Source of the DNA: Poecilobothrus nobilitatus
Taxonomy: Eukaryota > Arthropoda > Insecta > Diptera > Dolichopodidae
NCBI GenBank assembly: GCA_947095535.1
Contig: OX352774.1
Span: forward strand, 240,151,825 to 240,215,824
Reading direction: 5' to 3'
DNA length: 64,000 nucleotides
Shown: positions 23,140 to 35,802 of the stretch, in pieces
Numbering within the stretch: position 1 is the first letter of the stretch
Layout of the letters: each line of letters starts with the position of its first letter
Position numbers and translations under genes: made by a program
The notes under the pieces: model-generated
What the model was told of the DNA's origin: nothing
Seen by the model: the letters and a program-made list of their open reading frames with translations, nothing else
Databases searched by the model: none

Positions 23140-25854
23140 TAGATTTAAAATTTGGTACCTATTTAAAAATTATTATTATGTAGGTTACCACATTAACATA
23201 AAGAGTTGATTTAAATACTGATATGAATACAACTTTAATTTAAAACCCTTATCAACACCACAAAAGGAATAAAAATTTATGATTACCATTGAATTACATT
23301 CATTTTGGTAATAAAAAAACCATTAAAAATTATTTTTAAGAACATTAAAAGTGAAAAATTTATTATTTTTTTCTTTTGAAAAATAATGAAAATAAAAGAA
23401 AAACTTTTTTGATTACTTCCTTATTTTAATTTTCTAATTTTTCCATTTAAAATTATTATTTAAAATTTAATTTTAACAAATTTCTATTATTTATTTATTT
23501 TTTGTTCTATTTTTTTTGGTTTTAAAAATTTTTCCAAATAAAAAATAATTTTCTTTTCATACTTGGTGTTTTATTTTTTTTTTTAATTTTGAAAGATATT
23601 TACAACCATTTAAATGATGAAAAACCACACAAAGCTTGAAAAAAAAAGCAGCAAAGCACTTCACAGGCAAAAAAAATTAAATAAAAGAAAAGTTTTAACC
23701 GTTAACACAATAGCAGTAATTTCTAATTTCAGAAGATTTTATTCTAAACCAGTATTCAAAGAAGTGATTTAATCGTGTTAAGATGTGACGACTTTAATTA
23801 TTCACAAACCAAAAAAAAAAAATTAAAGTAAATCAGATTTTCATAAGAAAATAATTTAAATCTGAAAGGACCTTGTAAATTTTACAATCTTCTCATAATT
23901 ATTTTCGAATTTTAATATACTTATATTAATTTTTTAACAACTTGAAATCGTATTTCTCTTTCAGGCACATCCATAGAGTAATATTCTCTCTTGACATCCA
24001 TCGTAAAATTAAAGACTTTTTTTTGTTATTTAGATATTTTGCATGTAATTATACTTGCTCTAATGAAATAAAACCACAGTCATAACCTCTTAAACAGTTT
24101 TAACATACCATTAGAGTCGCTGTATTTGTTCATTCCTATTCTACTGCATATGGCAATTCGTTTGTTGTCAGAACTGCAAGTATTTGGAACTAATTACTAC
24201 TGAATATTTTACTAAAAGTAGTCTGGTAATATTTCGATTTAAAATTTGCCCAAATTCAAGATGAATCTATGCAATCTACTACGTTTATACGAATTTTTGG
24301 TATTCTTATACCACTGAGTATAGTCATAACTACTTTTAGAAAAAAAAGACATATTCCTAGATTGTCATTTATTAAGACATTTATTACTAATTTAATAAGT
24401 ATTGAAGTAACACTCACATTTTTTCGTAATAAAAGGATTTAAAAAATAATAACAAAAAGGAACAAGTAGACCGGCAAACTGTTAAATCGAAGGTTAATGT
24501 TTGTTTTTGTTCTTAAATTTTTCCATCCAAAAACTAGACAAAAAAAAGAAAATTTAAATTTAGGAAAATGTTATATCCTTAAAATATTTTTTTGTTTTGT
24601 AAGTTTGTTTTTTATATTTTAGTATTATAGAAAGTATAAAAATAAATATGAATAGTAAAAATGTGGTGAATAAAGGTGTGGGTAGTAAATGCCTCTTTTA
24701 TATATTCACCATTTTTAAATTTTTATTTGCTATTTTTCCTTTTTTTTTTTTTGTTTTGATAAAATAAAATATTCCATTAAAAATATTGTAATTGGTTGCT
24801 GTAATTCTTTTACTAATAGGCCAAAATTCTATTTATATGCCAGAGATAAATGTATATGTATGTGTGTATGTACATAAATACTTTGTAACTCATTAATTTT
24901 AATGTATATACCCATATAAATTATATGTGTATGAATATATATTTATGTACATAGTTTATATATTAATATATAGATTTTTATATATTTATTTATATATATA
25001 CTTGTAGGACATTCAGCTTTTGAAGGTCACGAAGAAGTTTTCTGATATAGAAGATCGTAGCAAAAAAAAAGAGTAGGTGGATTTAATTTTAATATTTTTA
25101 TTGCTTGTTTTGACCTTCCCATTACCTCCTTTTTTTGTTACTTTTCACAACTGAACACTCTGTGCAGAATTTTTATTTCAATTTTAAAATTGTAAACAAG
25201 AAAAGGATATACAAGGATAATAATATCGAAAGCAATTTGAATCTGAACCAAAAAAAATAATAATACTTGTAAATATAAATACGCATATGTACATGATATA
25301 TACTTATGTGTACTACAAATATATTTGCTTTTGCTCTAATGCCCTTTATTAAAAAAAAAAATAAAAACTAGTGACATTTTTTGAAAAGAGTCCAAAAAAA
25401 TTTGTTTGTGTATTTATGTAGGTACATATAATGTTTTGTTGACATACCGTCCACCGAGTAGATTAGCTTATATAACACTTAAATAATTTACTTCTTAACA
25501 CGTATGCCTTTCAATTGAAATCATAACAATTATATGAATGTATAATTATTATAAGAATCATAACAATTGCATAACCAACATAAAAGTTATCCATAGATTC
25601 TATATCGTACAACTTTCAAGAAAACTTTAACAATATTTTTGTGGAGTGCTCTATAGCACTGTTCAATAAAAAATAAATTTTAATTGAGAAGGTTACTAAA
25701 TGTCAAGCGAAAAAAATAAAAATTTCTTTAATTTCTCGGACTTAAGTTTAAGCATAAGTACTTATAAGTACCATAAGCGAAAATTACTGATTAAAACGAT
25801 CAGCATACAGTGCCTTGTTGCTGAAATATGTGTGCAAAAAAATAAATCGGAAAG
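22396..25854. other. A+T-rich DNA without recognisable genes
   Basis: About 3.4 kb with no recognised gene or repeat family. It contains a TA microsatellite at 23105-23137 and dense TA/TG-rich sequence at 24840-25010. An 84-codon minus-strand frame at 22458-22712 has no recognisable motif. Confidence 0.65.
23105..23137. repeat. (TA)n microsatellite
   Basis: About 16 uninterrupted TA units. Confidence 0.9.
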
Positions 25855-26150
25855 ATTTTAGAGTTGATTGTAAAATTAGAATTTGAATAATTTTGTTAAC
25901 GATGGTTTGAGTTTTGGGGTGGCAGCCTCCTCTATTTTAAATTTGTTTTGTTGTGGAAATATGTATGTCGGAAATGTAATTACGAGGGATTTTATATTTG
26001 GTTAAAAAATCAGGATATGTGCTTTTTTCAAAATGACCGTTAATTGGGGCGAATTCGAGAGTTGGTTACAAAATCAGGATTCCAATAATTAGTTTAGTTG
26101 GAATTTGGGAACGATAGTCCCCACAATATTAAATTATTTATTGTTATAAT
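25855..26150 (+). repeat. foldback-core sequence, no arms (C5)
   Basis: Two tandem versions of the core shared by the foldback-like elements. The first has TTTTAGAGTTGATTGTAAAA, then GTTTTGGGGTGGCAGCCTCC. The second has GAGAGTTGGTTACAAAATCA, then TTTGGGAACGATAGTCCCC. The order of modules is that of the 32.0-kb element: a GTTGGTT-CAAAATCAG word, an AATAATT word, then a short GC-rich hairpin. No inverted arms are visible, so it is a relic or a solo core. Confidence 0.6.
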
Positions 26151-28914
26151 ATCTATAAAAAAAATAATTAAGATGGATTTTAAAGCTGGTTGATTAAGTG
26201 TAATAGATTTTCTTTTAAAGTAGTTTTAATCGGATAAGACATAACGCCCAATGTGGCTTTAGGACTTATTTGAATGGATGATTTCCTTTATGACTCTATC
26301 AATGTCTGCTAACATCTCCATTCCTCCGCTTCTTATTCTGCTATCTTTTTCTAACGAACGAACGAACTTATAATCTAATCGCTTTAAAAGGGCTTTTGAA
26401 ATAACAAAAATTGTAATTTAAATTGTATTTAATATATAGGAGACCAGATCCTTATTTGGATTTGTAACAAAATTAAATATTTATATTAAATATCAATATT
26501 TAATGCTTTTTACATTACAAAGTATATACATAATATATAAAAATTTATTTATATATATTATGTAAATGTTATTTGTTTTACAAGTGTACATAATCGTTAA
26601 CATTGAACGTTATTTATAAATTTATTCTATTGAAAAACACAAGATTTTTTAATGTTTTTTTTTATTCGGGGTTTTACAAAATTGATTGGATTTTAAAATA
26701 AAAACAAAAAAAAAAAAAAAAAAATCTTTTTGTTTAGTTTTATATTTTAAATTCTATTTTCCATTTTATTCTATTCTTCATTATTGGGTACTGTATTAGA
26801 TTTTATTTTTATATGGTCAAAGAAGCATATAATTTTGTATTCCGAATATTCCTTTACAATATTGGGGTGACAATTTGGAAAATTTTTTTTTTTTTTTTTT
26901 TTTTTATAACCTATTGAATATGTTAAAGTACCGGGAATTATTTTAACAGTCTAATTCCGTTAAAGTATCATATTAATTTGTAGAATTATGGTGAATAAAT
27001 TAGATGCTTTATTATATAGAAATATAAAAGTTTTATAGCACTACCAGACGGTATTTAGGTGATTTTTAGTACCATATTAATTACAGAACACAAAAAAAAA
27101 GATCAAAAAATAGAAAAAAAGAAAAACTATTATTCCTTTGACTCATAATATAAAAAAAAAAAAAACTAAAGTATAACTATATAGAAAATGTTTATTAATT
27201 TTGTATTTAACATATTTTATGACTTAGAAAAGTATTAATAAACGAATGGTCTTATAATTTAATATTTTTTGTTATAAATTATATAAGTTTTTTGGTAATT
27301 TGCCAAGATTACCTTATTTGTTAGAATTAATTAATAAAAATTTTTATTCGTATTATGAAAATTGCATTTATTATACGAGTATATACATATATATATATAC
27401 ATATGTACATAGATACTTGATAAAAGATGTTAAGGGATATTAAAGGACATTAAATATTTCAAAATTTTTATGCTAATTTCTGAATTTGTTCGCCATTAAT
27501 TATTTTCCATAAAGATTTAGACAAATATATTGCATTTAAAGTTTTTATATTATGTAAGTAAGTTTTGAATAAACTTTTCATCATTCTTGTTCCAACATTG
27601 ATACTTAAGTGATGAGTTATGAAGTAAAAATCTGATAAATTGGAAATTAATTTTTAAGAATACTGTAAATTTTTATCCTTATAATAATTCTAAAATTCAT
27701 TAGCTATTCTTTTAACTAAGATGCTCCTCTAGTTTAGAAAAACTTTAACTTTAAGTTTAACAAAGTTGTTATAAATATTAGCGAAATTGATTAATTGGTT
27801 AGGAATTTCTAATTTAAAAAAATAATATCAAAAAGATTCTTAAATCAAGTGGTTCGAATGATACTAAATCACAATTTTAATTTTTTTTTTAATTTTTCTT
27901 TTCGAAGTAGTGAGGGAAGTAGGATAATAAGAGGGAGACAAAAGATAAATTGATAACGAAATTGAAAAGATTGTTTTTCTCCACGCAATTCTCCACACAA
28001 ATGAATTCCAATAATAAGTTTTAAACCACCTAAATTTTCATAGTATGGAAATGTGTACTTTTAACGTCTTTTGTGTTGTATTGGAATTATTTGGAAGAAG
28101 GCGTTATTAATTTTAATTCAATACGACAAATGTCATTACCTACAAGATATCTAAAAAATAGAAATAATGCTTAAATATTTCGACGAATGTTAAGAAAAGT
28201 AGTAATTTTTGAATGACAGAAATATTAATCCTATTAGGCGTGAGGTGCAATTTCGAATTTCTTGAGGTATCTCAGTAAAGTTTTGCAGAGTGGCAGAATA
28301 AATTGTTATTATTGTACTCCATCTTCGATCAAATAAGTATAATATGCTTTATAGATATTAGCCATATTCATTAGCCATAAAATACACTTTACAACTAAAA
28401 AACAAAGATAGGTATTTGACAGCATTCTTAACTACATCAAAAACAGGCTTATCAAACAATATTTTTTGATTAAACTGCATTCAATATTAAGATTTTCCAT
28501 TATTGACAAGCATTTCTCTTTGAAATAATAGAAATGAGTCAACTTGATTTCATTTAGAACAAATCAGATAACTTTAAATTTTAAAAGTGTTAAACTCAAC
28601 TCAATTTTTTAAATTCCAATTAGGTATTTTTGTTAAATCGCTGTGTAACAAACTGCTTTTTGTTGGTGTGGCATTAGATTTCCTTAAGAAATCATACGAT
28701 GCTACCAGAATACTGTCACGAGAAGGTATAAACATTTATAAAATTTTAAACATATAACCTCAAAATTTAAATATGTAATGTAATTTATAAAACATTAGTT
28801 GACATACATATATATACAAAAAGACTTTTAGCAAATAAAATTTAAAAGACAAACCATGTTTTATTGGTAAGTATGTATATATATAAAAAAATAATTAGTT
28901 AGAGTAAGTTTTAG
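26151..28914. other. A+T-rich DNA without recognisable genes
   Basis: No supported feature. A 37-codon minus-strand open stretch at about 26270-26380 is less A+T-biased than its surroundings but has no recognised motif. Homopolymer runs lie at 26706-26723 and 26882-26905. Confidence 0.6.
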
Positions 28915-28990
28915 TTTGTTAGTTGGTTACAAAATTAGGATTATAGCTTTTTCCAGGATACCATTTTTTTTAAAATGATGTCAAATGGAA
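28915..28990 (+). repeat. foldback-core fragment
   Basis: TTAGTTGGTTACAAAATTAG followed by GCTTTTTCCAGGATACC matches the core at 32075-32125 in sequence and order. Only about 75 bases remain. Confidence 0.5.
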
Positions 28991-31622
28991 AGTTTCTTTT
29001 TCAAATAATGCATTACAATGTTATTTACCAATTTTAGTTTTAATATTTTCATATTCAAAAATTGTTTTACATGAAAAATTTAGTTATTTATTTTAATATA
29101 ACTCTTAATGCATAATCAGTTCAGCTCTTTTAAAAATATCAATAATGAAATAAAAAAGAAAAATAGAAAGAAATAAATGAAACTTTATAATACCAGTATT
29201 GAGATAGTAAAAGATGTAATTTGCGAAAGTTTACCCAAAAACTTTTAAGGAGTTGAGGGAAAGAACAAATTAATTTTCCAAAAATATTTTCTATAGTTTT
29301 ATTCGCGCCAATTTTTCAAGGATCATGTAAACATTTTTGTATTCTAATAAATTTGTGTACTTAAATGTTTCCAATATAAATATAAAGGTTACCAGATCAT
29401 AATTGATAATGTTGTACTTATTTTTAATAAATATTTTCTTTTTATATTAAATATTTAATTTATATGGAGTCCTTTATAAAAAAGTTGGTTAAAAAAGGTA
29501 TATAAGTGCACAATTATACGACCTACTAAAATTTTACTTCTTCGGATGATTTTAAAATTTGAAAAACATTATGGTAACAGATAAAACTTAAAAATGTTAA
29601 TTTTCTGTTTGTACTTAAATTATTCTATTGTACTTGCGGCCTCTGGGCCCTGGGTATTTTACAGCCGTATGATGAAAAATAAGTAATTTTACCAAAATAC
29701 CGCTTTTCTGCCTGTAAGAGTAAATTATTATTATCCTTTAGATTACAAAATATATATACATCTGGTAACTCCTAATATATTTAAAATAGAATTATAAAAA
29801 TATTTTTGTAATTGGTTTTATTAAACGTTTAAATTAAAAGAGTAGAGATTTTTGGCTTTGCAATTTCTATTTTTTTTTTATACTTTTTTTTATGTGTTTT
29901 AATTTGATTTTGTTGGTTGATTGTAAAGTTTGAAAAAAAAAACATTAAATTTTATGGGCTAATAAATTGCATTAACAAAACAAAAAAGATAAAAACACAA
30001 CAAGAAAAAAGTTATGTTTAAACTAAAAGAAAAGAACAGGGAAAAAAAACCAAATCAACCGAAAAGGAGGAATGTTTTTTTTTATTTTATTGAAACATTG
30101 GACAAATTTATGTTATGTTAAATTATTTTATTATTTGTTTATATGTGTGTGCATTTTTGTATATGTATAAAATGATATTTTGTGAAAGATTATTTTGTTA
30201 AATTGAAATAAAAAATAATCGTTGATAGGTTTAATTAAGGCATAACTGTTTTTTGGTGGAAATAAAATTATATAATTTGTAAACAATAAAAAATTGATAA
30301 CAATAATTTAAAAACTTATTGACGTACAAGGAAAAAATGTTATGGGAAGCCATTACATTCGTGGAAAATGTTATGGGAAGCAAGCATTACATTACAAGCA
30401 TGCATACATTAATATTCTGTAAACATCGGAAGTTATCTAGAGAAATTGTGTGATTTTTTCCAGGTAGTGTTAAACTTTAGTAAACTAAAACAGCTTACTT
30501 TAAAATAAAAATTTATGGTGGGATGTGGGAAGAATATTTTACTTCTAATCACACTCTCTTCCGAATAATCCAAATAAAAGATATTCTTTCATCGAAAAAT
30601 TCTATTTTTTGTTAATTTAACCAATACTTTAGGTTAACAATGCTCTAAAATGGTGAAACGCTTTAGATTCAGTTTTATATTCTAGAACGATCATTTTAAG
30701 AGCAATTCGAGAAGAAACTTATTCAGATATTGCTATCGCTTAAGGGCATTGCTTAAATACAATAATATTTCATAATATTTTTATGTTTGATACCCTTAAA
30801 TTTAAATCTTTACACGCCACAGATCTCGTTTAATATAGATCCCAAGTATAGATATCAAAATGTAATCATCTTTTTTTTTTTGTTTACTTTGATAATGGCA
30901 TCTAATTACTGCTGTAATTATAAAATTTTTTTATTTTTTGAGTTTTTAGTTATTTATTGGTGTTTGTATATATGTATGTATTTACAGTGAACCAAAATAG
31001 CTGTTTAGAATTTTTTTTTTTAATTTAAAACTTAAATTTTCTCAAAAATTTTTATCAAATTTATTTTATATATTAAAGATATTGAATTTTTTTTTTGCAT
31101 TGGAAGTATTTGAAAAACTTTAAATAAAAATTTGAAAGCAATTATATGAAAATTGAACAAGCCATTTTGCCTGATTGGTCGGTTCTTTTTTTATTATTAA
31201 AATTAATTTAGATTTACTAAAAGAGATACAATTTTATAATTTTTTTTGTGAAAACCTATAAGTGTGTAAAACTTTCAAATAGGTAATATATGCCAGATTG
31301 AGGGTGCATTGCATAAAATTATGCTTTGACTTAAATCTTAATTTTTTAAACAAAAACTATGCTTTAACTGGTCGTATTTGTTTGAAAAAGTTAAATTTGA
31401 GTTCAAACTCCATTTTATGCATTCAAATTCAAACCATTGAATTAAGTGAAGTGTATGGATCGGATCAAAATCTAAAAATTCGTGGATTAAACCTAATTGT
31501 TTTTGAACAAAAATTAAAATGGATTTGTCTAAAAGCAATAATTTTTAATTGTAAAATGAGAATTTTGGCATATAATAAAAAATTAAATCTTGGATACATA
31601 AATACAATTTACAAGATATGTA
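28991..31622. other. A+T-rich DNA without recognisable genes
   Basis: No gene recognised. A short direct duplication (GAAAATGTTATGGGAAGC) lies at 30331-30381. The 118-codon frame at 31298-31654 shows no family motif and runs into a SINE at its 3' end, so it is not accepted as coding. Confidence 0.6.
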
Positions 31623-31894
31623 AAATATATGTGATCCAGCCATTGGTGCAGTGATTGACGCACCGCTTCTCATTCATAAGGGAATGAGAGGTCTCGGGTT
31701 CGATTCCCGGCTGGATACAATAATTATAATGTAATAAAAAAAAAAAATATTCATACTTATATCGCAATATCTAAATACTTTATAATACATCATTATATCA
31801 CGTACACATTCCTACCAGGAAACACGGGTTATAGCTACCTGGCACATTTATGTACCACGGTACCTGGATATAAATAAATAAATAAATATATGTG
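31623..31894 (+). repeat. tRNA-derived SINE, family S2, with target duplication
   Basis: The 11-bp direct repeat AAATATATGTG at 31623-31633 and 31884-31894 delimits the insertion. The head (31634-31717) folds like a tRNA of 84 bases: acceptor ATCCAGC (31634-31640) with GCTGGAT (31710-31716), D-arm GGTGC/GCACC, a long central hairpin TCTCATTC/GAATGAGA, and a T-arm TCGGG-TTCGATT-CCCGG. Box A resembles TTGGTGCAGTGATTG and box B is GGTTCGATTCC, a perfect fit to the polymerase III consensus. The body includes AGGAAACACGGGTTATAGCT and a GGTACC-type palindromic segment. The 3' tail is (TAAA)n. Such SINEs are copied by a partner LINE. The near-perfect head and duplication suggest a recent insertion. 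A functional tRNA is unlikely because the anticodon region is a closed hairpin. Confidence 0.88.
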
Positions 31895-31962
31895 TATATA
31901 TTTAATAGGAGTGGGTCACAATCGTGCATGCCAAAATTCACCTATGATTCTTGCTTTATTTT

Positions 31963-32412
31963 TATATTGCATTACAAAATCTCTCATGGACAAAATTTTG
32001 CAAAACAATGCTTAAAGGAATATAGATTGCTGCTTTTTTTTTTAAAGAATGCATGTTTATAAACAAATAGTTAACGAGGATTTTAAAGTTGGTTTCAAAA
32101 TCAGGGTTATAAACTTTTGCCAGAATATTTATATTTAAATACATATATATATATATATGTATATGAGTTTCTGAATTAGGAGACATTTTAGAGTTGATTT
32201 CAAAATCAGTATTTCAATAATTTGTTTAACGGAGGTTTGGGGGTGACAGCCCCCACTGTTTTAAGTACTTTGTTGTTACATAATTAATATGTAAAATGCA
32301 AATTTTGTCCTAGTAGATTTTCGAAAAAAAGTTTTTGTTTTGAGAGATTTTCGAAAGGGATATTTTGTATGCAAGATTTTGTCGTATAAGATTTTGGCAT
32401 ATAAAATTATGA
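31963..32412 (+). mobile_element. foldback-like element C2
   Basis: The left arm has ACAAAATCTCTCATGGACAA and the right arm (32300-32410) has repeated AGATTTTGTCGTATAAGATT-type units, in inverted relation. The core contains two GTTGgTTTCAAAATCAG words (32088, 32187), then TTTGTTTAACGGAGGTTTGG and a hairpin TGGGGG/CCCCCA at 32238-32255 (loop TGACAG). The same core order recurs at 13.2, 25.9 and 54.7 kb. No open frame is convincing: the 74-codon frame at 31962-32186 is antisense to the core. Exact ends and target duplication not resolved. Confidence 0.6.
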
Positions 32413-32596
32413 CACAAATACATATTTAAAATTATTTAACATTTTTATGGCATAAAATTAAACATAAATTACTAATGTTTATGTATAAGTACAAAAATAG
32501 AAAAATTAATTTTTCATTAGAAATAACAAGTTCAGATTTTTTTTTTTTGATTAATATTTGCGGCATAAAACTTTTTTAATTGATAATTAAGTTCAG

Positions 32597-32629
<33 letters not shown>

Positions 32630-33217
32630 ATATAATTTTTTCCATGTGCCGAATTTTTTATATTTTATAATTTTATATTTATTCTGAGTACTGTTTTTTA
32701 TTATGATAATAAAATTTAATTATCGCATAGAAAAATGTATAAATTTAGATATATGTATATATACATGTACATATGTCTATATATGTATATATATATACTT
32801 AATGATAATTGAATATTAATTATGAACTATATTATATTATAAAGATATATATTACAAAAAAAAAGAAATATATCATTTTTATTATTTATAAAGTGAATGA
32901 AATTTTGGTAAATTGTATCTATTACAAATTTATATATTATATAGATACATATATATAGATACATTTATTAATTAAAAATTAATTATATCTGTGCAAAAAT
33001 ATTACATTTCATAAAAAAAAAAAAAAAAAATTGTATGAGAAATTATTCAGTTGTAAATTTTGTGTTAATTAAAAAGGAATGAAATTGTTACCAACGCAAT
33101 CAACTTGAAACTAAATTCTTTTATTGACGAAGTAATAGGGTATTTTTGCCTATATATAAATGTTAAAGAAAAATATCTCTCAAACTAATAAAAAAACATT
33201 TTCGATTTCTCCGAGAT
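32413..33217. other. A+T-rich DNA with TA microsatellite
   Basis: No gene recognised. A (TA)n run occupies 32598-32627, with further TA/CATA-rich sequence at 32745-32800. Confidence 0.65.
32598..32627. repeat. (TA)n microsatellite
   Basis: About 15 TA units ending TATATATGTTATAT. Confidence 0.88.
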
Positions 33218-33226
33218 GTCTGTATC

Positions 33227-34410
33227 GGGTACCAGGCCAGTCGCCAACTTTCATTTGGCAAAATGGACAGTTAGCAAAAGCACATTTCGCAAAAAAGACA
33301 GTTAACAAAAAAACATTTAGCAAAATGGACAGTTAGCAAAAGGACATTTACCAACTGGGTACTTTGCGACTTGGACACTTAACAACTTTTTAAAAGGGAC
33401 ATTTTACAGTTTTTAGCAATCAAAAATATAATTTTTTACTCTATAATTTCATTATGTTTTTCATCGGCTGCATGAATCTGTTTCGAAATAATTAATATCG
33501 GAAATGTATAAATCAAAAAAGTAACAAGATTATAACATTTAACATTTCGTCTTAGCTCCTAACATGTTCTTTCAATTTTATTTCATAATAAATAAAGTAT
33601 TGATTTATAACATGTACCTATGTATTTAAATGATCAAAATCAAAAATTAAAAATATAAAATTAATATCATATTTTGTAAAAAAAAAGTTTCAACTTTACC
33701 TCATTTTTAATATTTTTCTTTTTAATTCTATGAAATAAAAATCATGCACTCTTTCATTATCTGAAACAAGTTTAAAATAACAGTTTCTGTTTTCTAAATT
33801 TGTTGTTGTTCGTTTGAAAAAAAATTGATTTGCTTTTATAGTAGGTATTAAACTAATATTTTTTTGAAATAATTTATATAGTGGATTTCAACTATAACGA
33901 ACTCTTAAGTTATATTAGATATGGGTTGCATTGCACATAATCTACTTATAAAACTTTTTGATTTTTGATTTTATGAATTACTTTGGATTTTACAGTTGGA
34001 TTCAAAATTAGGGTATTTCCTTTTTCCAAAGTATTTATATATGTATATATGTTACATGTTATATATCTATCAAAGACTTATTTAGTTTATTTAAAAATTT
34101 ATTTATTATTTATTTAAAATATTTTCTGTTTTAAAGTTTAAAATAAATGTGTGAAAATAATCAAAAAACAAAAAAAAAAATGAAGAAAAAATTGATATTA
34201 TTTTTAATTCCTTTAACATTTGAACATTTGGCAACTTTTATATGTGTAGACGCCTACATAAATAAAAGTTACCAAATGTCCAAATGTTAAGTGTCCAATT
34301 GCTAAAAATCCTTTTGCTAACTGTCCATTTTCCTAAATGTCTTTTTGTTAAGTGTCTCTTTTGCGAAATTTCCATTGATCAAATGTCCAGTTGCCAAGTG
34401 TACCGTACCC
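33227..34410. mobile_element. foldback element with 9-bp target duplication
   Basis: Starts GGGTAC (33227-33232) and ends GTACCC (34405-34410). It is flanked by GTCTGTATC (33218-33226) and GTCTGAATC (34411-34419), a 9-bp direct repeat with one mismatch. Each arm of about 150-190 bp is a chain of degenerate units of about 16 bp alternating GGACAGTTAGCAAAA and GGACATTTAGCAAAA; the right arm is the inverted version. Long arms of short tandem repeats and 9-bp duplications are known for FB-type (MULE-related) foldback elements. The A+T-rich centre (about 33420-34205) has no transposase. At 33975-34020 it carries GGATTTTACAGTTGGATTCA, the core word of the C elements. The element is therefore non-autonomous, but its age is moderate since the duplication is still readable. 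Confidence 0.8.
34211..34291. other. large hairpin inside the right foldback arm
   Basis: Arms 34211-34249 and 34254-34291 are reverse complements over about 38 positions with a handful of mismatches (for example AACATTTGGCAACTTTTAT-like against its inverse), with only four bases between them. A short piece of left-arm orientation is thus fused head-on to the right arm, giving a near-perfect palindrome within the larger inverted repeat. Confidence 0.75.
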
Positions 34411-35650
34411 GTCTGAATCATTATTCTTTAACTTTAACAGTTTTATTTTAATAATTTCGTCAAAACTTTTTTTCTGGTATATATACGAGTATAGTATATA
34501 CTTTAACCATAGATATTGATTTATTATCTACTAGTACTAATTAATTTTGTTTTATATTTTTCAGATATTATCCAAAATATTTTAAATTACAAATTGAATT
34601 CCAATTAAAAATTTCATAATGTAACAATAAAATACTTTTAGTAACTTTTACACATTTTTGGTGTGATTAAGTTCAAAATATACTGTATACGTACGAGTAG
34701 GTTGAAATTTTTTTTTTTTTTTCTTCATTTTCAATTGTAAAATTTTCTTTATTGAAAATATTTTATCAAGCGGATCAATTTCTTGTCTTTAATTTAATTG
34801 AAATTCATTTAAAAATCACTTTATATTTTCTTTTATATTGTTGTAAAGTAATACTTACATATGTATTTCAAAAAATTTACAAATTGAAAATTTGATTTAA
34901 AATATCAAAATGATTTATACTCGTATATGTAATTTCTTTGAAAATTATATTTCATTAAAAATTCGATTTTATATCTTAAATGAGAAAATGAGATTTTAAT
35001 TGAAAATTCAAATGTACAGTCAAATAATTTTGATTGTTTTTTTGTTATACAAAAGATTTTTTATTATTAAATTTTTGGGGGTTTACATTTCAATGAAAAT
35101 GTCATACTTCCAATTGGTTGACTATATATTATAGTATATAAAAGACTTTATTGTTCTAAATAAGTAAATTTTTTTTGGTTTTTGGTATTGTTTTTTTTTT
35201 TTTTGAAATAGATTTGAAATTTTTATTTATATTTCCGACTAAATATAATACTAATTAGTAATTACTAATTACTATTAATTTATTTTAGAGTATATCAACT
35301 TGAAAATTTTCTATTTAATTAACTCTTATTCAATTTAAATTAACTTTAAAAAAAAAATGAATGATTTTCAAAAATTATAACCTTAAGAAAAAATATTTTT
35401 TTTTAAATTGTATTGATAAAAATTTCTATACTTAAAGAATTCTCTCAACAGATTCGTAGAAGTATTCAAAAAGAAAAAAAAAATATAAAAAATGTTTATG
35501 TTTAATGGTATGTTCTTTAAGTTTTAATTCAATATTAAAAAACTATTAATTTTATAAGTTATTCATAAGTTCTTGTTATTTATTAAAATTATTATAATAG
35601 TCATCATATATTAAAATTGCTGCTCCATTTATAACACATCGAAAGAAAAA
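34411..35650. other. A+T-rich DNA without recognisable genes
   Basis: Nothing recognised beyond homopolymers (34709-34722, 35190-35204). Confidence 0.65.
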
Positions 35651-35698
35651 TGATAGATATAGACTCAAATGTATGGATCGGATAAGAATCGAAAATTT
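35651..35698 (+). repeat. Family A 5'-block fragment
   Basis: AGATATAGACTCAAATGTAT then GGATCGGATAAGAATCGAAA aligns base for base, with few changes, to AGATATAGTGTCAAAGGTAT then GGATCGGCTCAGAATCGAAT of family A. Only about 50 bases remain. Confidence 0.6.
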
Positions 35699-35734
35699 AG
35701 TTTTAGACAAACTTTCACACTTGGGGTTCCCACA

Positions 35735-35802
35735 AACTTGATTAAGTTACGTTGAATAAGTTACCTTGATTAAGTTACCTTGATTAAGTTATATTGATTA
35801 AG
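35735..35802 (+). repeat. 14-bp minisatellite
   Basis: About five copies of CCTTGATTAAGTTA with minor variation (one reads CGTTGAATAAGTTA, another TATTGATTAAGT). It ends exactly where the retrotransposon tail remnant becomes readable, so it may mark the truncation point of that element. Confidence 0.85.

Noticed and set aside
26230..26390. Less A+T-biased minus-strand open stretch of about 37 codons
   Set aside because: Too short, no family motif, no repeat partner found in the window.
31298..31654. 118-codon plus-strand frame
   Set aside because: No recognisable motif, low-complexity composition, overlapping antisense frame of similar quality, and it runs into the SINE head.
31634..31717. 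Functional tRNA gene
   Set aside because: Acceptor, D and T arms pair well, but the anticodon region is a closed long hairpin and the unit has a SINE body, (TAAA)n tail and target duplication.
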